Shown one piece after another: positions 25,296 through 34,500 of a stretch of DNA of 64,000 nucleotides; positions within the stretch are counted from its first letter, which is position 1, and every line of letters starts with the position of its first letter. Position numbers and translations under genes: made by a program. The notes under the pieces were generated by a model. That model did no database searches. It saw only the letters and a list, made by a program, of their open reading frames with translations, and had not been told where the DNA came from. This DNA is from Ruminococcus sp. (GTDB lineage Bacteria > Bacillota > Clostridia > Oscillospirales > Ruminococcaceae), in the NCBI GenBank assembly GCA_018376535.1, contig JAHABC010000002.1, forward strand, positions 62,001-126,000. Reading direction: 5' to 3'.

Positions 25296-26051
25296 ATGCA
25301 AAGAGCTTATAAAGGCGATTGGAAAAGCGTTTTGGGAATTAAAGTTAAAGTGGCTGTAGATAGGTCTGCTGGTATGCGACAACGTATCCATTGTGGAGTC
25401 GCTCATAAACTATATTACGGATATGTCGGTTTTATAACCGATGATGGTGGTATTCAAGATGTGTATATTCTAAACTTCGATGGCTTAAAATCTTCATTTA
25501 ATGGCGTGGTGTGTGCAGTTATAGAACGTGAAAACTGTCAGCGTGATAAGTGGGTAGTAGTTCCTGAAGGTACAGAAATTTATAAACCAAATATTTGGTA
25601 TTCGGTTCAAACTCAAGAGGAAAAGTATTCGCCTAAGTTACACTGTTACTTTGAAAAAAGTTGTGGTAGTGTTATATATACCACTCAAGGCGATATTAAA
25701 AAGTATCTGTTAGTGGAAAATATCAGTGGGCATATAGGATTTCCTAAAGGTCATGTGGAATTCTTTGAAACTGAAATCCAAACCGCTACTAGAGAAGTCT
25801 TTGAGGAAATTAATATGCGTGTCCAATTAGATGATTCCTTTAGAAGTGAATATCACCACACCCTAAAGTACGGAATTAAAAAGACAGACGTATATTTTAG
25901 TGGTCAAATTAAACTTAGAAAAGCATTCTTATTACAACAACAGGAAATTCTATCTAGTTTTTTGCTTCCATTTGATGACGCTCTTAAAACTCTAAACAGA
26001 CCTCAAGATATGTTGGTTCTATTGGAACACGCTCAAAGGTTCGGAAAGTAG
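25296..26051 (+). CDS. Pyrophosphatase-like domain fused to NUDIX hydrolase
   Basis: About 251 residues; ATG 25296 follows GAGAGG. The N-terminal ~110 residues resemble inorganic pyrophosphatase (VKVAVDRSAGM, YYGYVGFITDDGGIQDVYIL, VVCAVIERENCQRDKWVVVPEG). The C-terminal part is a NUDIX domain with a recognisable box: GHVEFFETEIQTATREV and FEEINM, the last Gly of the motif being Asn. Both halves act on phosphoanhydrides, so it may clean up nucleotide by-products and pyrophosphate. It is eight bases ahead of nth, suggesting a link to nucleotide or DNA housekeeping. The N-terminal assignment is less certain. Confidence 0.75.
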   Translation: MQRAYKGDWKSVLGIKVKVAVDRSAGMRQRIHCGVAHKLYYGYVGFITDDGGIQDVYILNFDGLKSSFNGVVCAVIERENCQRDKWVVVPEGTEIYKPNIWYSVQTQEEKYSPKLHCYFEKSCGSVIYTTQGDIKKYLLVENISGHIGFPKGHVEFFETEIQTATREVFEEINMRVQLDDSFRSEYHHTLKYGIKKTDVYFSGQIKLRKAFLLQQQEILSSFLLPFDDALKTLNRPQDMLVLLEHAQRFGK

Positions 26052-26059
26052 GTGTATAA

Positions 26060-26695
26060 ATGGATAAACTTGAGATGGCTAACGTTACTTGTAATACTTT
26101 AAAAAAAATATATCCTACTATAAAGTGTTCGCTAGAGTATTCGCAACCTTATGAACTCTTGATAGCTGTAATACTATCGGCACAATGCACCGACGCTAGA
26201 GTTAATATTGTTACTCAAAATCTATTTAAAAAGTACACAACCCTTCAAGATTTCGCCTACTGCGACATTCTGGAACTTGAAAAAGATATCAAACCTTGTG
26301 GATTTTTTAGAAATAAAGCTAAGAATATTAAATCTACTGCGAACAGTATTCTAAACGACTTCAATGGAGTTCTCCCAGACAATATTAACGACTTACTCAC
26401 ACTATCGGGAGTGGGTAGAAAGACGGCTAATCTAATTATGGGCGACGTCTTTAAAAAACCTGCCATAGTTACAGATACTCATTGTATTAGAATTTCTAAT
26501 CGCATTGGCTTAACCGATAGTAAAAATCCAGTTAGAGTGGAAAAAGATTTGATTCCATTAATTCCACCAGAGGAGTCTTCGGATTTCTGTCATAGGTTGG
26601 TGCAGTTCGGCAGAGATGTCTGCAAGGCTAGAAAACCTCTTTGTGAGGTTTGTCCTTTGGGTTCAATATGCAAAAGTTCAAAAGATTTCTTATAG
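26060..26695 (+). CDS. nth: Endonuclease III (base-excision DNA glycosylase/AP lyase)
   Basis: A 211-residue enzyme that removes oxidised pyrimidines and cuts at abasic sites. The helix-hairpin-helix LLTLSGVGRKTANLIM carries the catalytic Lys; the catalytic Asp is in IVTDTHCIRISNRIG. The C-terminus holds the 4Fe-4S motif Cys-x6-Cys-x2-Cys-x5-Cys (CKARKPLCEVCPLGSIC). Its length is normal for bacterial Nth. It is co-transcribed with the upstream PPase-like/NUDIX gene. Confidence 0.96.
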   Translation: MDKLEMANVTCNTLKKIYPTIKCSLEYSQPYELLIAVILSAQCTDARVNIVTQNLFKKYTTLQDFAYCDILELEKDIKPCGFFRNKAKNIKSTANSILNDFNGVLPDNINDLLTLSGVGRKTANLIMGDVFKKPAIVTDTHCIRISNRIGLTDSKNPVRVEKDLIPLIPPEESSDFCHRLVQFGRDVCKARKPLCEVCPLGSICKSSKDFL

Positions 26696-26707
26696 GAGGT
26701 TTTTAAC

Positions 26708-26905
26708 ATGGTTACTATAGATTACGTTCTAATTGGCGTTGCTGTAGCTTTCGCTATCTTAGATGTTATTATGTATGTGATACACTATCAACCTAAAAGC
26801 GTAGACGATACTTCTGCTACTACAGTTGAACCATCTACAGATGGCTCTTCTACAGATACTTCTAATGATAGTCAAAATAGTATGGAAAATTCTACTCAAC
26901 AGTAG
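26708..26905 (+). CDS. Small single-pass membrane protein with Ser/Thr/Asn-rich tail
   Basis: A 65-residue protein behind GGAGG. Residues 5-25 form one hydrophobic helix (VLIGVAVAFAILDVIMYVI) and the rest is a hydrophilic, low-complexity tail rich in Ser, Thr and Asp. No family is recognised. It lies between nth and the NfeD-like gene and is probably in the same operon, so it might work with the membrane proteins that follow. Confidence 0.65.
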   Translation: MVTIDYVLIGVAVAFAILDVIMYVIHYQPKSVDDTSATTVEPSTDGSSTDTSNDSQNSMENSTQQ

Positions 26906-26935
26906 AAAATATATCTTAGAAAGGGTGCTTTGTAT

Positions 26936-27358
26936 ATGAGTATTTTAATTTGGGCAATAGTATTAGTAATAACAGTATTAATAGAAGTTGCTACTATGCA
27001 ATTAGTATCCATATGGTTTGCAGTGGCATCTTTGGTAGCATTGATATCCTCAATGTTTGTAGAACCTTTAACTCAATTTGTAATATTTGTATTGATATCG
27101 TTAGTGTTGCTTATATTTACTAGACCTCTTTTAAAAAAGTTGATGGTTAAAAAGCATCAGCCTACTAACTACGATTTGGATATCGGCAAGGTGGCTATCG
27201 TTATAGAACCTATAGACAATTCTAAGCAGACTGGCAGAGTATCTCTTAATGGCGTAGATTGGTCTGCTAAGTCTGTAGATAACTCTACTATAGAAAATGG
27301 TTCGCAAGTTACCGTTCAAAATGTGGACGGAAGTAAACTTTTAGTAAAAAAACTATAA
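26936..27358 (+). CDS. NfeD-like membrane protein
   Basis: About 140 residues; the ATG at 26936 follows AAGGGTG. Residues 1-65 form about three closely spaced hydrophobic helices (LIWAIVLVITVLIEVATM, LVALISSMFV, FVIFVLISLVLLIFT). The C-terminal ~70 residues are the beta-barrel OB-fold domain of NfeD proteins (IGKVAIVIEPIDNSKQTGRVSLNGVDWSAKS in segments). It precedes an SPFH protein gene, the usual partner, with which it is thought to organise membrane microdomains. Confidence 0.85.
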   Translation: MSILIWAIVLVITVLIEVATMQLVSIWFAVASLVALISSMFVEPLTQFVIFVLISLVLLIFTRPLLKKLMVKKHQPTNYDLDIGKVAIVIEPIDNSKQTGRVSLNGVDWSAKSVDNSTIENGSQVTVQNVDGSKLLVKKL

Positions 27359-27364
27359 AGTCAA

Positions 27365-27393
27365 TTGACATAATATCTAAACTATGATAGTAT
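27365..27393 (+). promoter_or_regulatory. Promoter of the SPFH gene
   Basis: TTGACA, 17 bases, TAGTAT, between the NfeD-like and SPFH genes, so the second gene can be expressed separately. Confidence 0.75.
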
Positions 27394-27435
27394 ATATCTT
27401 AGATAATATTATTTTTAAAGGAGTGTTTTTATTTT

Positions 27436-28404
27436 ATGGGTTTAAGTCCTTTTGTGGTAGTGCTTATAGTTATAGTACTTATAATACTATTTTTAATATC
27501 TAATATTAAGATAGTTCCTCAAGCACAAGAATACGTTATTGAAAGGTTAGGAACATATTACGCATCATGGGGAACGGGTGTTCACTTTTTAACTCCATTT
27601 ATCGATAGAGTTGCTAAACGTGTATCCATTAAGGAACAGGTTGTAGATTTTAAACCTCAAGCCGTTATCACCAAAGATAACGTTACTATGCAAATAGATA
27701 CTGTAGTATTCTTTCAAGTAACGCAATCTAAACAGTTCACATATGGTGTTGAACACCCTATGTCTGCTATAGAAAATTTGACTGCTACTACTCTAAGAAA
27801 CATCATTGGCGAAATGGAGTTAGATGCTACTCTTACTTCCAGAGATATAATAAATACTAAAATTACTGCCATTCTTGACCAAGCTACTGACCGTTGGGGT
27901 ATAAAGGTAAACAGAGTAGAACTTAAAAATATACTCCCTCCTAGAGAAATTCAAGACTCTATGGAAAAACAGATGAAGGCTGAACGTGAACGTCGTGAAA
28001 AGATTCTTCAGGCTGAAGGTGAAAAGAAATCCCAAATATTAGTCGCTGAGGGTGAAAAAGAGTCTGCTATTCTTAGAGCCGAGGCAGAAAAGCAATCTGC
28101 AATACTAAAGGCTGAGGCAGAAAAACAAGCCTTAATACTTCAAGCTGATGCCGTTAGAGAAAAGAAAATCCTAGAGGCTGAGGGTGAGGCTCAAGCTATA
28201 GAGTTAGTGCAAAAGGCTCTAGCTGAAAGTATAGTAAAGTTGAACCAATCGCACCCAACTCCAGAAGTGCTAAAGTTGAAATCTTTTGAGGCTTTTGAAA
28301 AGGTCGCAGATGGCAAGGCTACTAAGATTATCATTCCTAGCGAACTCCAAAACCTTGCTACTACAACTACTGCTATAAACGAACTTATAGATAAGAAAAA
28401 TTAA
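27436..28404 (+). CDS. SPFH/band-7 protein (stomatin/paraslipin-like)
   Basis: A 322-residue membrane-anchored scaffold. Residues 1-25 are one hydrophobic segment (VVVLIVIVLIILFLISN). Residues ~30-190 form the SPFH domain (QAQEYVIERLGTYYASWGTG, IDRVAKRVSIKEQVVDF). Residues ~190-270 are Glu/Lys/Ala-rich helical repeats, with units of the type ILRAEAEKQSA that drive oligomerisation. The family builds ring or cage assemblies linked to membrane quality control. The gene follows NfeD. The initiator ATG at 27436 is preceded by AAAGGAGTG. Confidence 0.93.
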   Translation: MGLSPFVVVLIVIVLIILFLISNIKIVPQAQEYVIERLGTYYASWGTGVHFLTPFIDRVAKRVSIKEQVVDFKPQAVITKDNVTMQIDTVVFFQVTQSKQFTYGVEHPMSAIENLTATTLRNIIGEMELDATLTSRDIINTKITAILDQATDRWGIKVNRVELKNILPPREIQDSMEKQMKAERERREKILQAEGEKKSQILVAEGEKESAILRAEAEKQSAILKAEAEKQALILQADAVREKKILEAEGEAQAIELVQKALAESIVKLNQSHPTPEVLKLKSFEAFEKVADGKATKIIIPSELQNLATTTTAINELIDKKN

Positions 28405-28420
28405 TCTATAGTATAATATT

Positions 28421-28455
28421 AAAAATCCTTTGGCGTTTAACCAAAGGATTTTTTT
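28421..28455. terminator. Bidirectional terminator between SPFH gene and secA
   Basis: AAAATCCTTTGG and CCAAAGGATTTT form a 12-bp stem with A and T runs on both sides; the two genes converge here. Confidence 0.88.
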
Positions 28456-28468
28456 ATCTAAATTGATA

Positions 28469-31456
28469 TTACTGTCTTGGCTGTTGTGTAGGAGCTTTCT
28501 TTGTGGCAACTGGTCGATTTACTATAGTAACGTTTCCTCCCATGTTTGGTGGATATGGTCTAGCAACCTGTTCACGTTGTGGAGGTTGATTTTTAGTAAG
28601 TCTAACAGTTAGTAACATTCTAATGGTAGTTTCTCTAATGGATTGAACCATTGCATCGAACATTTCAAAGCCCTCATAACGATACTCAACTACAGGATTT
28701 TTCTGTCCATAAGAACGTAATGAAATACCTTTCTTTAGTTCGTCCATATCGTCAATATGAGCAGTCCACTTGGAGTCTACAACCTTTAATAAGATAACTC
28801 TTTCTAATTCTCTAATAGTTTGACTTCCAAAAGATTTTTCTTTAGCTTCATAAGTAGAAATCATCTTATCAGTTAAGAACTTAATTACATCATTTTTATT
28901 AATCTTTTCAAGTTGTTCATCGTTTTTAGCGTTGAAGTTTATACCACCAGTGGCATCGTTAGGAATTTCAGTTTCAGCGATTTCGTTGTTTAACTTTTTC
29001 TCATCTATCTTAGGAGTTTCAGTCAATTCCTTTTCGTGTTCCTCAATGGTTTGAACTTCTTTACTATCGTCATTTTCTTGAACGTCATCGAAAGTAGTAT
29101 CAGAGTCGTTCTCATCTCTTTCGTTTTGAATATTAGTAGTATTGCTATTCTGTTCAGCGATAGCTTGTGCTTGAGCCTCTGCCATAAGTTTGGCTTGAAC
29201 GTCTTCAGGTAGTATATCTAGGAAACCCCAACCTAAGAAGTGCATATATAAACCTTTTAAGTTCCAATTTTCCTTATCGTCGTCATCTGCAAGATAGCTA
29301 TTTACAGTATCGGATACTAACTCTCTCATCATCTTTAAGATGCTTTCGTGTAAATCTTCACCGTTTAGAACTTGTGCTCTTTGTTTATATATAATCTCTC
29401 TTTGAGTACTCATAACGTCATCATAGTTTAGAACGTTCTTTCTAATGGAGAAGTTTCTAGCTTCTACTTTCTTTTGAGAGGATTCTATTAACTTAGTTAG
29501 AGTCTTACTTTCTATAGGCATATCTTCTTCAACCTTAAGAGTAGACATCATAGCTTCTAGTCTGTCACCTGCGAATATACGCATTAGGTCATCTTCAACG
29601 GATAGGAAGAAACGGCTTTCTCCAACGTCACCTTGACGTCCAGAACGTCCTTTCAACTGATTGTCTATACGTCTGCTTTCATGTCTTTCAGTACCTATTA
29701 TGAAAAGACCACCAGCCTCACGAACCTTTTCAGCTTTAGCTTTAACCTCATCGTTGAACTTTTTGTATAGCTTTTGGTACTCTGCTCTAGCCTTTAAGAT
29801 TTCCTCATCATCAGTATCAGCAAAGCCTATGGCATCGTTGATAACCTCATCGGAGTACTCTAACTTCTTTAGTTGAGCCTTAGCCAAGAACTCAGCATTA
29901 CCACCAAGTAGTATATCTGTACCACGACCAGCCATGTTAGTAGCAATGGTAACTGCTCCAAATTGACCTGCTTGAGCAACTATTTCAGCCTCACGTTCGT
30001 GTTGTTTAGCGTTTAGAACGTTATGCTTTATACCCTTTTTGGATAGCATCTTAGAGAGTGCCTCAGACTTATCAATGGATACAGTACCTACTAGTACTGG
30101 TTGACCTTTCTTATGACATTCAATAATTTGGTCGATAACTGCATTGAACTTGCCCTTTTCGGTTCTGTAAATTTGGTCATGATGGTCTATTCTTTGTACT
30201 GGTTTGTTGGTAGGAACGGCTATAATATCTAGTTTGTAGATTTCCTTAAATTCATCTTCTTCAGTCATAGCAGTACCAGTCATTCCTGATAGTTTATTGT
30301 ATAGACGGAAATAGTTCTGGAAAGTAATAGTAGCCAAAGTCTTAGATTCATGTTGAACCTTTACACCTTCTTTAGCTTCAATAGCTTGATGCAAGCCATC
30401 GTTAAAACGACGACCTTCCATTAGACGACCAGTAAACTCATCAACGATAACTACTTCAAGTTCGCCTTTGTCATTAGGTTTAACGACGTAGTCGGTATCT
30501 TTTTTCATAATTCCGTGAGCCTTAAGTGCTTGGTTTATATGATGCAATAGAGTCATATTTTCAGCGTCCATTAAGTTAGCAACACGGAAGTGTTTTTCAG
30601 CCTTTCTAATACCACGTTTAGTAATAGATGCACTTTTAGCTTTTTCATCTATAATGCAATCGCAGTCATTAAGAATACTTTCTTGGTCTTCTTTGGTATC
30701 CATTTCGACTACTGTAGAGAAAGTTAAGTTTTTAACAAATCTATCCACTATGTGATATAGTTCAGTAGACTTATCGCCACGACCAGATATGATAAGTGGA
30801 GTTCTAGCCTCATCTATTAAAATGGAGTCTACCTCATCGACTATAGCGAAGTTTAGTTCACGTTGAACCATATCTCTTTTATATATAACCATGTTATCAC
30901 GGAGGTAGTCAAAACCGAACTCATTATTAGTACCATAGGTTATATCGCTGTTGTAGGCAGTACGACGTTGGTCGTTGTTTAAATCGTGAAGGATAACGCC
31001 TATACTTAGCCCTAAAAATCTATAAACTTTACCCATTTCTTCCGATTGGAACTTAGCAAGATAATCGTTAACAGTAACTACATGAACGCCTTTTCCCGAA
31101 AGTGCGTTTACATAAGATGCTAAACAAGCTACTAAAGTTTTACCCTCACCAGTTTTCATTTCGGCTATACGTCCTTGATGTAAAACAATAGCACCTATAA
31201 CTTGTACAGGATATGGCTTTTTGCCTAGAACTCTGTAAGCAGCCTCACGACATACTGCCATAGCCTCAGGGAGAATATCGTCTAAAGTTTCACCATTGGA
31301 TATACGTTCTTTAAACTCTTTAGTTTTAGCTTTAAGAGCAGAGTCTGAAAGGCTTTCCATATCTTCATCAAGGTCAAGGACAGCCTTTTTAATAGGTTCA
31401 ATTCTAGCCAATTCTTTTTTGCTATAAGAACCGAATATTTTTTCAAAAAATCCCAT
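28469..31456 (-). CDS. secA: Preprotein translocase ATPase SecA
   Basis: A 995-residue SecA that pushes secreted preproteins through SecYEG. It shows the N-terminal [15 protein letters not shown], nucleotide-binding [13 protein letters not shown] and [17 protein letters not shown], preprotein crosslinking and scaffold segments, NMAGRGTDI and [17 protein letters not shown]. It exceeds the usual ~840 residues mainly because of an acidic, low-complexity insertion at ~745-842 before the C-terminal wing region. The C-terminus ends in Pro/Gln-rich sequence without the zinc-binding Cys motif. It has its own consensus promoter. Confidence 0.97.
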   Translation of the reverse strand: MGFFEKIFGSYSKKELARIEPIKKAVLDLDEDMESLSDSALKAKTKEFKERISNGETLDDILPEAMAVCREAAYRVLGKKPYPVQVIGAIVLHQGRIAEMKTGEGKTLVACLASYVNALSGKGVHVVTVNDYLAKFQSEEMGKVYRFLGLSIGVILHDLNNDQRRTAYNSDITYGTNNEFGFDYLRDNMVIYKRDMVQRELNFAIVDEVDSILIDEARTPLIISGRGDKSTELYHIVDRFVKNLTFSTVVEMDTKEDQESILNDCDCIIDEKAKSASITKRGIRKAEKHFRVANLMDAENMTLLHHINQALKAHGIMKKDTDYVVKPNDKGELEVVIVDEFTGRLMEGRRFNDGLHQAIEAKEGVKVQHESKTLATITFQNYFRLYNKLSGMTGTAMTEEDEFKEIYKLDIIAVPTNKPVQRIDHHDQIYRTEKGKFNAVIDQIIECHKKGQPVLVGTVSIDKSEALSKMLSKKGIKHNVLNAKQHEREAEIVAQAGQFGAVTIATNMAGRGTDILLGGNAEFLAKAQLKKLEYSDEVINDAIGFADTDDEEILKARAEYQKLYKKFNDEVKAKAEKVREAGGLFIIGTERHESRRIDNQLKGRSGRQGDVGESRFFLSVEDDLMRIFAGDRLEAMMSTLKVEEDMPIESKTLTKLIESSQKKVEARNFSIRKNVLNYDDVMSTQREIIYKQRAQVLNGEDLHESILKMMRELVSDTVNSYLADDDDKENWNLKGLYMHFLGWGFLDILPEDVQAKLMAEAQAQAIAEQNSNTTNIQNERDENDSDTTFDDVQENDDSKEVQTIEEHEKELTETPKIDEKKLNNEIAETEIPNDATGGINFNAKNDEQLEKINKNDVIKFLTDKMISTYEAKEKSFGSQTIRELERVILLKVVDSKWTAHIDDMDELKKGISLRSYGQKNPVVEYRYEGFEMFDAMVQSIRETTIRMLLTVRLTKNQPPQREQVARPYPPNMGGNVTIVNRPVATKKAPTQQPRQ

Positions 31457-31545
31457 ATGTACCTAGTCCACCTTTTTAATTGTATTTTATTTTAATATAC
31501 ACCTTTATATTTTATAATAACGATGCCACAAGAATATTCTTATTC

Positions 31546-31574
31546 ATTATATACCATTATTCAAATTTTGTCAA
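31546..31574 (-). promoter_or_regulatory. Consensus promoter of secA
   Basis: Minus strand: TTGACA, 17 bases, TATAAT, about 90 bases upstream of secA. Confidence 0.85.
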
Positions 31575-31605
31575 CACAAATATTGAGTATGTAGTTTAGA
31601 TAAAG

Positions 31606-32211
31606 TTAATAAAAAAACTCTGGTACTTCCACAAAAGATTTCATACTATCGGAGTAGCTTACGACTTTAGCATCACTCAATAGAACCTTTTCAAATAGTG
31701 GTTCAAATTGAAGTACTGCCCCTAGTGGAATTAGTGAAGTATTATCTTCGTCCATTAGATACTGTTCGTCCTCATCACCGTAGAATAGTTGCCAACCGCT
31801 ATCATTTTCATTTAGAAGTTGGTCTATCTTGGTGGCATAGTTGATTTCTTTGTGTTCCCAAGCACGTTTTGTAATGATAGCAAACTTATCCAAATTTACA
31901 TCTTTAAGGGAGTTATCCCAAATGGATACAATGTTATTAGTGCTAAATTGAATAGTATCGCCACACTTAATAGATTTTATATTATAAGGTTCGTTATTAA
32001 GTTCTCCGATTATGGTATCATTAGATATCTCTTTTACTATAACCCACATACGCTCAGCATTTGGATTGCTTAATGGAGCGTTTAAGATAAAACTTAACTT
32101 AACTAAATCGCCTACTTTTAAGTTAGATAACTCATCTAGGCTAGGCATTGGATTTTTTCTAGCACTTTTAGAGTTTAACTCTTTAATATTTTGTAAGATA
32201 TAATCTTTCAT
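31606..32211 (-). CDS. DUF2314-like plus DUF2185/Imm33-like protein
   Basis: About 201 residues; the start at 32211 is chosen because GGAGGA lies just upstream, while the next upstream start would span that site. The first half (VGDLVKLSFIL, RMWVIVKEI, IKCGDTIQFSTNNIVSI) resembles DUF2314. The second half (FAIITKRAWEHKEINYA, DSGWQLFYGDEDEQYLMD, LIPLGAVLQFEPLF) resembles the DUF2185/Imm33 family, sometimes encoded as immunity proteins. No toxin gene is beside it, so an immunity role is not established. It has its own promoter and is a soluble acidic protein. Confidence 0.65.
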   Translation of the reverse strand: MKDYILQNIKELNSKSARKNPMPSLDELSNLKVGDLVKLSFILNAPLSNPNAERMWVIVKEISNDTIIGELNNEPYNIKSIKCGDTIQFSTNNIVSIWDNSLKDVNLDKFAIITKRAWEHKEINYATKIDQLLNENDSGWQLFYGDEDEQYLMDEDNTSLIPLGAVLQFEPLFEKVLLSDAKVVSYSDSMKSFVEVPEFFY

Positions 32212-32246
32212 TATAAAAATCCTCCAAGAAAAAAGTTTATTAATAT

Positions 32247-32275
32247 AGTATAACATACTATTGAAAAAATATCAA
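32247..32275 (-). promoter_or_regulatory. Promoter of the DUF2314-like gene
   Basis: Minus strand: TTGATA, 17 bases, TATACT, close to the start codon. Confidence 0.75.
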
Positions 32276-32395
32276 CATAGACAAATGTAAAATATTCGTA
32301 ATAGATACAACTTAAACGTTTAATATTTTGGAACATTCTTCCTGTACTAAAATTAAAAAAATTTTATTATTTTCTAAATTTTAATTGTAAAACTC

Positions 32396-32424
32396 TTTAC
32401 AAAATAAAAAAAATGTGGTAAAAT
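32396..32424 (+). promoter_or_regulatory. Promoter of the prepilin gene
   Basis: TTTACA, 17 bases, TAAAAT, about 90 bases before the start. Confidence 0.65.
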
Positions 32425-32514
32425 ATCTATAACGATATTTTTGTATGAATACATTTCTATACTTATATTGATAATATATATCTTTATGTTTGAACTATAT
32501 TTTGAGGGGATATT

Positions 32515-33117
32515 ATGAAAAGATTTAATAATGTAATCAAGCAAAAAGGTTTTACTCTAATTGAATTGATTGTGGTAATTGCTATTATTGGCGTACTTAC
32601 AGCGTTGATAGTTCCATCGGTTATGAACTATATAGAATACGCTAATAATCAAGCTGACGTTTCTAACGCTCGTAGAGTCTACACAATACTTCAAGAGTGT
32701 ATGGCTGATGCCGTTGATAATACTATAAGTTATAGCAATCCATGGGGAACTAGTGTAGAACAACTTAATCACGGTTATGTATATGTAGATGATAATGAAA
32801 TTCGTACGTCTAGTTTAGATATCGCTAAGCTATTAGCTAATCAAAGTATTATTAAAGAGTCTGCTCTTGTAAATCCAAACTATCGACAGGGCAAAGAACC
32901 TCAATTTTCTAAGGATAAGATAAATCTAACTTGTAAATCTCATAGAAATTGGCGAAGATATCAAATAAACTTTGTGTATACTAATAGCGAACTTGTATTT
33001 ACATACTCTGCTTGTCGTGGAACTAAGTCTAAAGATGATGAGGCATCTAAACTTTTTGCAGAAAAAGCAGGTGGTTTTCCTGCTACTAGTGAAATTTCGC
33101 TTGGCGGTTTGGATTAA
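32515..33117 (+). CDS. Type IV prepilin-like protein
   Basis: A 200-residue protein with a classic type III signal: a short basic leader ending in KG followed by FTLIELIVVIAIIGVLTALIV, including Glu5 of the mature form. A prepilin peptidase would cut after Gly and the hydrophobic helix would pack into a pilus or pseudopilus. The globular part starts with a short helix and is rich in polar residues. No assembly ATPase, platform protein or peptidase gene is nearby, so it is an orphan in this window. Confidence 0.88.
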   Translation: MKRFNNVIKQKGFTLIELIVVIAIIGVLTALIVPSVMNYIEYANNQADVSNARRVYTILQECMADAVDNTISYSNPWGTSVEQLNHGYVYVDDNEIRTSSLDIAKLLANQSIIKESALVNPNYRQGKEPQFSKDKINLTCKSHRNWRRYQINFVYTNSELVFTYSACRGTKSKDDEASKLFAEKAGGFPATSEISLGGLD

Positions 33118-33139
33118 TTTTTTTTGAAAGAGGTTTTTT

Positions 33140-33724
33140 ATGAGTAAAGTCTTTTGGAATGGTGGAACTATATTAGCTCCAGTGCCACCAGTATTGGTAT
33201 CGTGTGGAACTTTGGAAAGTTGTAACGTCTTGACTATAGGTTGGACAGGTATTATAAATACTCACCCACCTATGACTTATATATCTGTAAGACCGTCTAG
33301 GTACTCTTATGATATTATTAAAAATAATGGTGAGTTTGTTATAAACTTAACTACATCGGCTATGTGCAAAGAGGTCGACTTTTGTGGCGTTAGAAGTGGT
33401 AAGGATTTAAATAAGATTGAAAAGTGTGGCTTCCATCTAGCTAAGGCTACTAAGATAGATACTCCTATTATTGAGGAATGTCCTATATCTTTAGAATGTG
33501 TGGTAAAAGATACTTCTAACTTGGGAACTCATACCATGTTTATATCGGAGATAGTAGGCGTGGATATCGATGAGAAGTACATTGATAGCAAAGGTAAGTT
33601 AAACCTTCAACAGAGTGGTCTAATGGCATATGCTCACGGTGAATACTTCGCATTGGGTAGAAAGTTGGGTGACTTTGGATTTTCTGTCCGTAAGAAAAAA
33701 AAGTATCGTGGTAGTAAAAAATAG
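33140..33724 (+). CDS. Flavin reductase-like FMN-binding protein
   Basis: A 194-residue protein of the flavin-reductase-like split-barrel family, with the N-terminal GGTILAPVPPVLVSCGT, the FMN-binding SCGTLESCNVLTIGWTGIIN region (shown in parts) and YISVRPSRYSYDIIKNNGEFVINL. These proteins bind FMN and reduce flavins or small quinones using NAD(P)H. It is preceded by GAAAGAGG and closed by a palindromic terminator. The substrate is not evident. Confidence 0.88.
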   Translation: MSKVFWNGGTILAPVPPVLVSCGTLESCNVLTIGWTGIINTHPPMTYISVRPSRYSYDIIKNNGEFVINLTTSAMCKEVDFCGVRSGKDLNKIEKCGFHLAKATKIDTPIIEECPISLECVVKDTSNLGTHTMFISEIVGVDIDEKYIDSKGKLNLQQSGLMAYAHGEYFALGRKLGDFGFSVRKKKKYRGSKK

Positions 33725-33732
33725 AGTTCATT

Positions 33733-33769
33733 AAAAAAAGTTGTGATGTTTAACATCACAACTTTTTTA
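33733..33769. terminator. Bidirectional terminator
   Basis: AAAAAAGTTGTGATG and CATCACAACTTTTTT form a long near-perfect stem between convergent genes. Confidence 0.88.
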
Positions 33770-33799
33770 TTTATGGATATTATAATTATAGTCTAAAGG

Positions 33800-34378
33800 T
33801 TACTTATCACTTGCAGACTTCTTATTCTTGGAAGTCTTTGCAGTAGTAGTCTTTTTAGTACTTGTAGCTTTAGTAGTCTTTGCAGTAGCAGACTTTTTAG
33901 TACTTGTAGCTTTAGTAGTCTTTGCAGTAGTAGACTTTGTAGCACTTGCAGTTTTAGTAGTCTGTTTAGGTTCTTTAGTAGTAGTTTCCTCAACAGTTAT
34001 TTCTTTAACAGGTTCAACCTTTTTAGTTTCTTTCTTAGCAGATGCCTTTTTCTTGTTTATAGCATCTAAGATAGCTTTAACTTCAGAAGCCTTAGCTATG
34101 CTACTAACTTTAAGTTTACCAGTTAGATATGCCTTTTTAGCATCAAGAGAACCATCTAATAAGCCGAATAGATTTTCAGCAGATAGAGTAAATATAACAT
34201 CTCTGTCATAGTATTCGTAAGGTTCAACGTTAATAGAGCCATCTTTTAGTTCAACGTAGAAAGCACCTTCACCCTCACCGATTATGTTAAACTGAATTGC
34301 AAAATGTTTTTTCTTATCATCAAGAGAAACATTGGCAAAACTATCTTTAACCTTGTTTACTATTTCTTCGTATTTCAT
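33800..34378 (-). CDS. SCP2 sterol-binding-domain protein with Lys/Thr/Ala-rich tail
   Basis: A 192-residue protein. Residues ~1-105 match the SCP2 lipid-binding fold (FAIQFNIIGEGEGAFYVEL, DVIFTLSAENLFGLLDGSLDAKKAYLTGKLKV, shown in parts). The rest is a low-complexity, strongly basic tail of Lys, Thr, Ala and Ser built from a 14-residue repeat. Such tails resemble histone H1-like or surface-anchoring tails. SCP2 proteins bind fatty acids or acyl-CoA. It has its own promoter. Confidence 0.8.
   Translation of the reverse strand: MKYEEIVNKVKDSFANVSLDDKKKHFAIQFNIIGEGEGAFYVELKDGSINVEPYEYYDRDVIFTLSAENLFGLLDGSLDAKKAYLTGKLKVSSIAKASEVKAILDAINKKKASAKKETKKVEPVKEITVEETTTKEPKQTTKTASATKSTTAKTTKATSTKKSATAKTTKATSTKKTTTAKTSKNKKSASDK
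33849..33964 (-). repeat. 42-bp tandem repeat encoding the basic tail
   Basis: Units at 33849-33890 and 33891-33932 are nearly identical, and a diverged third starts at 33933. Each encodes 14 residues of the TAKTTKATSTKK type. Unit copy number could vary by slippage. Confidence 0.85.
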
Positions 34379-34451
34379 AATAAAATCCTCCTAAAACACT
34401 AAAATTATATAGTATGCACTATAGATTTTATAGTAGCACATGACCAATTTT

Positions 34452-34480
34452 ATTATAACATAAAATTCCAAATATGTCAA
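34452..34480 (-). promoter_or_regulatory. Promoter of the SCP2 gene
   Basis: Minus strand: TTGACA, 17 bases, TATAAT, about 70 bases upstream of the start. Confidence 0.82.
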
Positions 34481-34500
34481 ACGTAGTGACATCATACTTT

